From positions 1,023,941-1,087,940 of the forward strand of contig NW_027506902.1 of NCBI RefSeq assembly GCF_052324685.1: a stretch of 64,000 bases of DNA. The letters run 5' to 3'. Of the stretch, positions 34,296 to 45,800 are shown one piece after another. Within the stretch, counting starts at the first letter, position 1. Every line of letters begins with the position of its first letter. The notes under the pieces are model-generated. The model worked only from the letters and a program-made list of their open reading frames with translations. It did not search any database and was not told where the DNA came from. This stretch comes from Brachyhypopomus gauderio (taxonomy: Eukaryota > Chordata > Actinopteri > Gymnotiformes > Hypopomidae). The translations under genes and the position numbers were made by a program.

Positions 34296-36393
34296 TTAGA
34301 GCAGTCGTCCTCTACACTCGGTGGAACCGCAGCAACACAGTAGTTCTTTGCCCTCAACGCTGCCGACCTCATAGTTGTAGTCCCACGTCAGCTCTGTCCC
34401 GGCACGGATTCTCCTGGAGGTGCAACAGTGAACAGACCAAACAAGACAGTCAGCCAGCTCACCTTACACAACACACCCACATACCAGAGCCACAAAATAG
34501 ACATACTACATACAACACGAAAGAAACTTGTGTGGTATCGAGAATGTCACATCTCAATAAAACATCTACACAATGTTCATCTGAAACCCCCACGTGCACA
34601 GCGTAGATTCTCCTTTCCAGGGTGATGGGTCACCTAACCTTTGGCGTATCCGCAGCGCAAGAGCTGGACAATCAACGGGCTCCTAAGCAAAGCGACGGCA
34701 TACTACAACATGGTGCCCCGTGTGAGGCTGAGGGCAAGATGCACAGGCAAGCAACTCCAACTCCATGTACACTAACATCAGAACAAGGACAAACCGATTC
34801 AAGAACAGTTTCTTCCCCAAAGCAATCACCACACTGAACTCACACATGCACTGATCCCATAACTGAACCTTGTGAAGGAAATATTGATTATATTCATGTG
34901 TGATTCATGTTAATCATGTCCATGCAGACACTATAGCACGGTCTGTGTGAAAAGTACTGCTTAGTAGTTAACTGTAACCATATTGAAGATGTTTTTCTGT
35001 AAGACTGAAGTTTTCTGTGCAGCAGCAGAGTTAGTGATAATATTGCTTATCCGTTTCTAAGCACCCATGGTTGAATCACAGGGAAATTGATAACTGCTCC
35101 TGGGAAGCAGCATCCTTAGTTTTTTCTACACACACACTTTGACTATAAGAATCTGGACTGAGAGAGACAGTTCAGAGTTACTGCATGAAGCGTAAGCTTC
35201 ACATCATACTTTTATACTTTTATATTTTGTAACTCTCTTGCTATCAAATAAATACTGCTTAATATATTATAAGACCTCGAATTCTGTGCCATCAATTCCA
35301 CCACAACCTCCAATCCCATAGACTCTCACCATATAATAAATGCAATAATAATAAGTGCAATAATATGTGGAATATGTGCATTACTACTATTTAACTATTT
35401 AACATGCAAATCTGTTACAAAAAAAAAAAAAACTGTTTGTTTATAACTGTACATAGAACTGGAAATCCTCTACACCTTTATTGTATTTAAATTAAAAAAT
35501 CTTTATTATTCTATAGTGTAAAAATTTTTTCTGATACTTTTATATTCTGTATGTTTGCACTGAAAAAGGGAAGCTTTCAATCTCATTGTACATGCGTATA
35601 ATGACAATAAAAGGCATTCTATTAAATGTGATGTTAGCCACTTAAGCACATTAAACATGTTTATACAAAATGGTGCACGTTTCCCAGGACTTGTTTTCTT
35701 TGTTTATCCAAAGGTATTTTTCCTGGGGGCAAATCTGAAACCCGCTGTAATGTGCACATTTCCAGATGAATTGGAAATTATACAATTGGCCGAAGCAGCG
35801 GTGAAAGTGGCACTTTGATCTTGCATTACAAAAGTTACGAAACATCTTCCTGAATGACTCGTGATAACAGAATATCCACAATCTCTGAGTCAATCAGCTA
35901 CGAATGAACAATGAAATATGACGTACTTGCTAGCGAAAAAAGCCACCCAAGGGAACCGTAGGTCGTGCGTGTCCACAAACACGTTCTGCACGAAGAGGTT
36001 AGGACTGCAGCTATGCTGCAACACAAACACAACACACACAGCGAGGTCAAAGATGAGGACGCACAACAATCTTGGCATATATACAAGGCAGTTCACCCAT
36101 ACCAAAACCATGCCACCCTAAAGTCAAAGGGTCAGTACTCACGTTGAGGTAGCGTCCCAGGTTGCCCTCCAGTTTGGCATCGATGATGTAGCAATTCTCC
36201 TCCCCGTCGAAGAACTGGCGGGTGCTTTTGGGGCCACTGTCTCCTCCATCACCCCCATGGACCTGGTGGGACCCTGAGCCGCCTGTCCTGCCCGCTGCGG
36301 GGCCAGCTGAGCCGACTTTCACCATCAGGCTGTGGGAGGCCTTCAAGGCGATGCCTCGTGTTGACTTCACTGCCACCTGTCGCTTTACCACCG
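34296..36393 (-). CDS. setdb1: setdb1 exons 19-21: catalytic SET-C half and post-SET
   Basis: Exon 36393-36143 carries [15 protein letters not shown] and the [20 protein letters not shown] segment. Exon 36015-35927 carries [18 protein letters not shown], which with the preceding Asn makes the NHSCxPN cofactor motif. Exon 34413-34296 carries [11 protein letters not shown] and the post-SET zinc ligands (CCCG, then EC), ending RGRLL and a TAA at 34298-34296. All residues required for methyl transfer in this family appear present, so the enzyme should be active. Confidence 0.95.
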
Positions 36394-37300
36394 CTGAGAG
36401 CAAGAGAGGATAAAAAAAAAATTAACAAATCAAACAGGAAAAATGATTGAAAAGTCACCGTTAGGGATTATGTTTACAATGCAGTCAAGAAAGCAGAGAA
36501 GACGTTTCTCTGCCCCCGCGTTTATGATGTGGGACTGAAAGTAAAATCAGTTTCAGATTAGGTTTATTCAAGTTACATGCATTGAGCAGAAAAACGGTCC
36601 TCAAAATCTGACCAAGTGTAAAATGCCAACCTTAATTGTCTCTGGAGAAAACAGAATGCACCTTTGAACCGTTTTGTTTTGTGTATGGTATGTTTTGTTT
36701 TCATGTTTACTTTCTAATAGCTTGCTGGATGTTATTTAGCATCTTTGTAATCATCTAGTGTATATGATGAGGCTCTATATCAGGGGTGCTCATTACGTCG
36801 ATCGCGAAGGAAGTGTCGGTCGATCGCGAAGGAATGTGCGTAGATCGCGTGACATTAAAAAGTAGTAGATGAATCGCCCATCTGCACTGACGGTTGTATT
36901 TTGATTGACATTCATGGCAGCCAATCTGCAATCCGCGCAACAAAATACGTCCCCTCGCTCAACAAGTTACGTGGATGTGGAGATCTCTCCCTCTGTTCGG
37001 AGGTCTGGCCATCGAGCCACAATCTCCACATTGGTTTGGCCGCTCACCTTGAGTCTTCTTCTCTCGTTCCTTGTTGTCATCCGAGCCAGAACTGATGGTC
37101 TGAACATCATCGCTGTCGGACAATGTCATCACATCCTACACGAGGGGCAAGAGGGAGGCATGAGACTGAAGGAAAGAGCGTAGGAAAGAGAAAGACAGGT
37201 ATTGTGGCAGAATGAATGAAAGCTTGATTTATATAGCACCTTTCAAGTTTCCAAGGTCGCTTTACAATTTTAAACACAGGTACAGGTCTTACACGACCAA

Positions 37301-37353
<53 letters not shown>

Positions 37354-39847
37354 AGCGAGAAGCGGCAGCCAATTGTGCACACTGTACTCTCTACCGGAAC
37401 CCACAGCCCCCTGGGGGGGGGGGCGTGAAGGAAGGGGAGAGAGGACTGAGCACCATCCACCACTGACACACATGTGGTGCGCACACACATTCATGCACAA
37501 ACATTCAGACAACTGTTTTTATTGGACATGAAGAGAGACACAGTCACACAGCGAGAATTTGTCAAGAACTGCCTAATCTCCAGGAAACCGGAGACCCCGG
37601 ATGAAACCCACGCAGACACAGAGAACATGGAAACTCCACTCAGATAGGGACTTGAACCCAAGACCCCTGTGCTCAGAGGCCACCAAGCCACCGTGTTGAG
37701 CAGCAGAAGAGCAGGAGGTGGTCCAACATCTCCACCCTCACCTTCTTCTCCGCCTTGACCGTGGTCTCGGCCTTGACCGTCGCCTCTGCCTTGACTGTGG
37801 ACTCTGCCTTGACCGCGGACTCCGCCTTGACCGTGCCATCGGCGGTGGAGGTCTGACTGGTCAGCCACGAGGCAACTTTGCTCTTGCCGCTCTCCTCTGG
37901 CACAGGGGGTGGCTTCCTGTCCTCAGTCCTGCCCCCAGAGACACTCAGGCCATCCTTACTGTCCTGACTCTCTGTTTGGAGAGCAGAAAACTGCATTGAG
38001 TTTGAGGTGGTCAGTGGGGTTCAGGCCACGCTATGCTCATACAGAAATATTGTGGCAAATGGGAAAAATATCACGTTTAAAATCTCAAACACTATCTTCC
38101 TAATGTGCTTGAGGAATAGAGAGAGAGAGAGAGAGAGAGAGATACAGAAAGAGACTCAAAGGAAACACCATATTTAGCGAAAATAAGGATAAATGTGATG
38201 CCATACTGTCCATGTTACGTTAATATCACCATTATCTTTACACGATAATCATCACATGAGTTCTTCAAGTATTCTCCGAGTCTCGATAATCAAGCTACCC
38301 ATTATGTTGCAATGGGAAGTAGTTAAATGTTGTTATACAACTTGCCATTAGGCAAAATAAAAGATTAAATTGTACTTTTAATAGATTAAAAATCCAGACA
38401 CAAGAGGGTGCTCAAGCCTATGTAATAAGTCAATGGATCCAGGTGACTAGATGGGGGCCACAATCTCAAGTTTACGGACTCCTACACACCCAAGTCCATG
38501 CAGCCTGGTTCACTGAAACTACTGGGCTTATTGGCCAGATTCATAAAACCAACCATATATCATATAAAACGGATGTAAGTTATTGATACATACTGAATAC
38601 AATTACATCTTTCACGAACATTAAAGAAATTCTAGACATCACAGGGCAGTAACCCAATAGTCCCCCCCTCCCTCGTGGGCTCCTCACCCTCCTTCATGCC
38701 TTTGGCCTGGCGTCGGGTGGTGTAGCTCCTCCACACTGAGCTCGAGGAGTAAGGCGTGTCTTTCACGAACGTGTCATCTGAGCTGTCGCTGTCGTCACCG
38801 TTCGACTCCTCCTTGTCATCCGAGCTGTCGCTGTCATCATCGGAGGAGGAGTCTTGGGCTGTCGAGGAGAGCAGAGGCCGACCTGGTCACATGACCCGCC
38901 ATGCTCCCACGTGGCTTCAAGTCCTCTGTCGTAGTCCAACTAAAATCTCCATATCATCTATATTCACCATCTGTCTACATATATCTACCCATCTATCCAT
39001 CTACCACCTGTCTATCCATACATCTGTCTATCTACATACTCGTATTCATTACTCTGTCTCCATTTATCCATGTGATGGGCACACATTCCTCTGGACATAA
39101 CCCTGCACTTGCTGATTCTACCCCATACTGTGCTTCTAAACCACTTCCCACCATTAACTTCTCAGTCACTACAGGTGTGTGTTTGGCCCGGTACGCGGTC
39201 TGCCTCACCTTTGCCCCCTGTGCGGTCCTCTACCTTGGCGGCCCCCTTGCCCTGCTGGGGTCGAGGGGTCAGCTTAACACGGCTCATGTCCACACCGCTG
39301 CCCTCGCTGTCAGAGCAGTGCGCCTCGCTCTCGTAGCCCTCCTTGAACTTCTCCACAGTCTCGATGTGGTCCAAGTTGGCAAAGTACTCATCGCCCATCT
39401 CCTGCCCCTCCTTGTCGGCTATGTCGTCCGTGAGGATTTTGCCTGGAGCAGGAGGAGAGATGGGAGGAGCGGTAGAAGGAGAGGGTGAAGGGAGGGGAAG
39501 AGAGAGAGAATAAGGGAGGGGTGGATCTCGTCACTGTGGTTCAGGTTTCAAGACCACCTACACTTTATGTTTGTAGCCTTCTATACCAGGGGGCTTTATC
39601 ACACCCATAGGGTTCGGATCGTGGCAACAAGCAGGAGAACTGAGGCCCGGAGCCGTTTCCCCAGTACCTGCGTAAATACAGACGAAGGAGCCCTTAGCGA
39701 CGTCGTCAAGGCAACGGATGCCCCAGCCTTTGTTCTGGGTTTTAAAGAGCTGCAGGCGAACCTGTAGGCCATGCTGCACAAGACGATTGGTACACATCTG
39801 AGGATTACAGCGACACCGCTTATTACACTCATAGATGCTGAGAGAGG

Positions 39848-39878
<31 letters not shown>

Positions 39879-42800
39879 GGGGCAGGGAGAGAGAGAGAGA
39901 GAGGGGGGGGGGCAGGGAGGGAGAGAGAGAAGGGAAGGAGAAAGATTATTTTTATTGTTCAGTAAAGGTAAATGCTGATCATGGATAATTGCAAAAAAAG
40001 ACAATAATAATATGACTGTGTCCTTTAATCCTCCATAAAAGAACAGGTCTAATATTACTGTGTCCTTTAATCCTATACTAAAAAAAAAACAAAAAAACAA
40101 ATGTACAAAGAACGAGTATATTGAAGATAAATGTCAGGATTTTTTTTTTATAAAAGGAACAATTCAATTATTGAACTTTGGGGCTACTCCATCCAGATCA
40201 TAATCGTGTAATCTGTTCTCGTGTGTGTGTGTGTGAGAGAGAGACCAACCCTGTGGGTAAGCACTCCTCCAGTCTCTTGTAGTGGTAGCCGGCGCTGTAG
40301 TTGATCTGACCTCCAGGAGTACACGCCGTGGCCTGCAGTGTCAGCTGGTGACACGAACACTTTGACCTGCAAGCAAGCAACGAAGAACCCCATTTAACCG
40401 AACGACTAAACTCTCCAAAACAATCCTGCCCCCAACCTTCTTTTTGCCCTCGACCATCAACGTAGTCAGTCCCATGGATGCATCTGGCAGTCAGAAGACC
40501 AACCCCCACACGCAAGCCCCACCCCCCCACAAGCCCCACCCCCCCCACCAACTCACTTGTCCTGGCAGCCGTCGGTGCAGTCGCAGCCCACCAGGTAGTC
40601 GGGGCTGGTGTTGATGATGACGCCACGCTCAGGGATGCGCTCCTTGCTGTAGGTGACGTTGGGCGGCGCGGTGCCGTCGATCTCGTTGACGCAGGACAGC
40701 GGGATGTCCTCGCGGCCGCCCGTGATGTCCCGGATGAAGTAGAAGGGGCGCTGCGGCTGGAAGCGCCGGTCCACCAGCACGTACGGGTCCAGGCAGAACA
40801 TCTCCAGGAAGATGAAGTCGCAGTGCGTCTGGAAGAGGTAGCGCTGGATCTCCACCATGTTACGCAGGCTCAGGCCACACGGAGACTTGTAGATGACGTG
40901 GAAGGACATCTAGAAAAGAGAGGGGGATGAAGGGTTACGCACGTAGAATGAGAGAACGAGGGAGACCCGCCGACCGCCTGACGCTCACCTTGCGGTTGAG
41001 GCGTCTGCGTGCGGTCATGCGGCGGAACTCGTAGAGCAGGGGAGTGAGGAGGGGGTTGCGTCCACGGTGCAGGTTGGGCCGCGTAGGCCGGATACGCTTC
41101 AGGCACTCGGGCGAGCAGGAGTGGCTGAGGTAGAAGAGGCGATCGTTGGGTGCCTGGTACGACGGCTCCTGGGGGATCCGCTCGCTGGTGTACGCCGCCA
41201 CCGTTGGCTGGAGCGGCTGGAGGGCCTGGAGGGGCTGGAGGGCCTGGATGGCCTGGAGGGGCTGGGGGGAGGAGATGATGGGAGCGAGGTTCTGCACGGG
41301 GCCCGGCTGGAGGAGAAAGAGCCTGGAGGGGACGGAAGGGGGGGGGGGGGGGAAATCACCCAAAATCGTATGTTGAGTGGTTTGCATCAGTCTCAAAATT
41401 CATAACATACCAAAAACACACAAGTAATGCACACTGAACTTTATTATTTCTAACCAAATGTAACATTACTTAGTGTGTTCTTAGACTTTTACATTTAATG
41501 TAAGACCGTAGACGTAAAGGGAACATGGCTGTACGGGAAAGCGTTTTAGCTGCTCTACCTGGAGCTGCTGGTCTGGGGCACCACGCTGCTGAGGGGTTTG
41601 AGCTGCAGGTCGGTCGTCACGCCCTGGCGGGGGGCACTCACTAACTGCGATGTGCTCTTCTTGGCCATCTGAATCCTGAAGAGCAGGGAGACCCATGAGA
41701 CAGAGAGAAACACACACGGTTTCGTGGATAACCAGTTGCCACTGTGGCAGAGTAGAGTGAGGCACTGTGGGTAATGTAGTTTTGGTGCAGACGGGAGAGT
41801 CTCACTCATTGCGGACAGGCTGCGAGGGCATGGGCATGGCAGGAGGTGGGCGGGGCGGCGCTGGTGGGGGTGGGGCGGGTCGGCTGCTTGCCAAACTGGC
41901 GTCGTTGGTGTACTGCACCACGGGCCCTTTTGCCCTCAGCGCTCCTAGACAGACAGATTTGAGAAAGATCACATTGCTTGCAAACAGCAGGCAGTTGCAG
42001 GGCGCGTGTGCTGATGTGCGCGTGTGCTGATGTGAGTGTTAACATGCGCGTTACCCATGTTGGGGCGCAGCCGCTGCTGGCCGGCCAGCTTCTTCTCCTG
42101 GGTGTTGGCCGTGCTCATCTTCAGGTTGAACATGGGCTCCAGGCGCGTGGAGCCGCGGTAGATCCACTCGCTGCGCTTGTCGTCCTGCAGACGGAGTACA
42201 GAGAACATTCACACCACCAGACCCACAGTCCCCACGGCACCCAGCAGCATTCACGACACCACGGAGGTTCTTGATGAATAACTCGCGGTCAAAACAGGCA
42301 ATTTTAAATGTCTGATCTAAAGAAAAACCCCAAGGTGGTTCATACAGAGAAAATAATGGCGTTGAATGACTGAATGACGGCTGGACTGCTTTGATATTAA
42401 GTTTAGAAAGTAAGGTGGGATAAAAGTAACGCGTGACAGGAAGTGATGTCATCTTACCAGGAAGAGCATCTTGACTAGGCTGCCATCCACTTCCTCCACA
42501 CGGCTGCGCCACCACGTCCCCTCCCATTCGGTCTTTATGATCTGGCCCGGCTTCAGCAGGACCATGGGCCTGTTGGGGTACGCAGTGATGTACTCCTCGA
42601 TGAAGTCCTTACACGAATCATCCTCTATGTCCTCCCACGTCTTCTTCACTGTGCATGTACACAAACGCGCGCACGCGCACACACACACACACACAAAAAC
42701 ATTGGTGAGGTCACATTCTGATGTTGGACGAGAAAGCCTGGCTCTCAGGCTCCGCTCTAATTCATCTCAAGTTCATCCACATCAGACTCTGCCATCCATG

Positions 42801-45800
42801 TCATTATGGACCTTGCTTTGTGCACTGGTGCAGTCATGTTGGAAGAGGAAGGGGCCAGCTCCAAACTGTTCCCACAAAGTTGGGAACATGGAATTGTCCA
42901 AAATGTCTTGGTATGTTGAAGCATTCAGAGTTCCTTTCACTGGAACTAAGGGGCCAAGCTCAGCTCCTGAAAAACAACCCCACACCATAATCCCCCCTCC
43001 ACCAAACTTTACACTTGGCACAATGCAGTAAGACAAGTACAGATCTGGCAACCGCCAAACCCAGACTCGTCCATCAGATTGCCAGATGGAGAAGCGTGAT
43101 TCGTTACTCCAGAGAGCGCACCTCCACTGTTCCATTGGCAGTGTGCCTAACACCACTGCATACAACACTTTACATTGCACTTGGTGATGTATGGCTTGGA
43201 TGCAGCTGCTCAACCATGGAAACCCATTCTATGAAGCTCTCTGTGCAATGTTCTTGAGCTAATCTGAAGGCCACATGACGTTTTGATGTCTGTAGTGATT
43301 GACTCTGTCTGTATGCCTAGGTGCTTAATTTTATACACATGTGTCCATGGAAGTGATTGGAACATCTGAGTCTGATAATTTGGATGGGTGAGCGAATACT
43401 TATATATATAGTGTTTAGTGTATTTGGGTATAGTGTATTTGTCTCGTTACGGTATTTGTGTCAATGTTGTGCTTGTCACTCGTCTTTGTTTAAGTCAATT
43501 CCTTGTCGCGTGGGTGTGTTTGTGTTCTTTAAGCCCGTCGATAAGCACTACATGCTATAAAAATAACACCTTGGTTTCGGCATCTCTACCCTCATTACAG
43601 ACATGACAGCCATCTAGGTAAATGCTCCTGATGACCAATCTTTTGCTTTAGGTATACATTTCAACCTCACAGTAAAGCTGACGCAAAAATTGGGCATCAG
43701 TCTGGTTGTCGGTACTCTAAACTGAGCAAGGGATAAGAAGAAGGGATGAGAAGAAGGGATAAGAAGAAGGGATAAGAAGAAGCCAAGGAAGTAACCGGTA
43801 GGCGTACATGGTCGGCAGATGGGGTAGAGTTCAGGCAGGCCCACGTAGGAAGCATAACCATCATCGAAAAAGATCAGGAACCTGGAAACACATGCAAGAA
43901 AAAGAAGCAAGTACATCAGTTCTTCTGGATCCGCTCTTCCCCACCCTTTTCTCCGCCCCTTTCTGCCCTCCCCACTCCTCTCTTCCCATTTCTCCCCTAT
44001 ATACAGTGGTACCTCGAGATAAGAGTTTAATCCGTTCCAGACCCGTGCTCGTATCTCGAACTGCTCGGTTCTCGAAGCAATTTAACAATGTAAAGTATTG
44101 TAATTGGTTCCGGTCCTTAAAAAAGTCACAAAACTAGCGTAAATGTGGAAAAAAAGACATGTTCTTTATTAATAAAGGCACACGCAACATGTATAATTAA
44201 ACAATACGTACAGTAACTTCACCGGTACAAACGTACGTACATGCTGAACAATAGAAATTACCGTAACAGAGAACATGTTTAAACTGTAAAAATTACGTAC
44301 ACACATCACATTACCTAAACTTAAAAAGTTGCTTAAACACTCACTCGTTGGTTTTAGGCCTTTTGGGTGAACTTTCGGCACGTTCACTCAGATCTGTTTT
44401 TTTTTTCATTAAAAATCTGTCCAACGAGGTTTGTTTCTGTCTGCTTTTTAAAATGTTTCGAAAATGAGCCAAAGATGTGTCATTAAACAGTGCTGCTGCA
44501 CGACTCGTTGATACCTTCTCCGGGTGATTCTTTTCAACGAATCGCACAACATTCTCCCACTGCGCAAGCACTGATTTTATTTCAGCTGAAGGAATCGGTT
44601 CCTGTGGCTCCTGTAACTCTTCCTCGCTGCTGCTCATCTCTTGTACGAGCTCAGATTGATGCATCTCCTGCAGCGCCTTAAGATAATCTGTGGAGAGGTG
44701 TTCTTCGTGCTCCTCAACAAGTCCGTTGATATCGCTCTCGTCCACCTCCAGACCCATCGATTTGCCGAGCGAAACAATCTCCTCCAGCTGCAAGTTTGAC
44801 TCCAGCTGCTCGTCCTCGTCTGCACCAATGTCCCTCGATGCAACTGCAGCAGGCCACAGCTTTTTCCATGCAGAGTTCAATGTCCGCGTCGACACTTCTC
44901 GCCAGGCAAGATCGATCATATTAAGACATGAAACAATGTTGAAATGATCTTTCCAGAACTCGCGCAGGGTTAAATTTGTATTTTCCGTCACATCAAAGCA
45001 TCGGTGGAATAAATGCTTAGTGTACAGTTTTTTAAAATTGGCTATGACCTGCTGATCCATTGGCTGCAAAATCGATGTCGTGTTTGGTGGGAGAAAAAGC
45101 ACCTTGATGAACTGGAACTCCTCCAGGATGTCGTCTTCTAGAGCGGGCGGGTGGCCGGGCGCATTATTAAGGAGCAGTAAGGCGCGTAGCGGGAGGTTAT
45201 TACGCAACAGGTAACTCTTTACCTCAGGACCAAAAGCAATGTTTACCCAGTCCACAAAAAACTGCCTTGTCACCCAAGCCCGTGCATTTGAGCGCCACAA
45301 AACATGCAGCTTTTCTTTTAATATCTTGTGGCTTTTAAACGCTCTCGGATTCTCCGAATGATAAACGAGCAGCGGCTTTATTTTACAGTCACCCTGCGCG
45401 TTTGCGCACAACGCAAGCGTTAAACGGTCTTTCATGGGCTTGTGTCCCGGCATGTGTTTTTCCTCAGCAGTGATGAAAGTCCTTTTGGGTATCTTTTTCC
45501 AGAATAGACCCGTTTCATCGCAGTTAAATATTTGTTGCGGGACGTAGCCTTCTTGTCTTACAAGCTCTGCAAAGCGCGTTGTAAACTCGTCCGCTGCCGT
45601 TGTGTCTGCGCTCGATGCCTCGCCATGCCTAATAACCGAGTGAATTCCAGTCCTTTTTTTGAATTTATCAAACCAGCCATGACTTGCCTTAAACTCGTTC
45701 TGATCTCCTGAAGTCGATGGCTGATTTTTTTTCAAGTCCGCGAAGATTGCACGAGCTTTAGCGCTGATTAAAGCTTCGGATACTGTGTCGCCTGCGAGCT

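Noticed and set aside
38901..39488. 195-codon plus-strand ORF
   Set aside because: It spans a setdb1 intron and the antisense of exon 15, with no independent protein signature.
40478..40930. 150-codon plus-strand ORF in the setdb1 region
   Set aside because: It is the antisense shadow of setdb1 exon 12 (MBD/pre-SET) and is explained by its high GC content.
41067..41405. Plus-strand Gly/Leu-rich ORFs opposite setdb1 exon 11
   Set aside because: Antisense shadow of the LQP repeat region and a poly-G run.
42782..43213. Functional Tc1 transposase
   Set aside because: Only the C-terminal half is present and one terminal repeat is missing.
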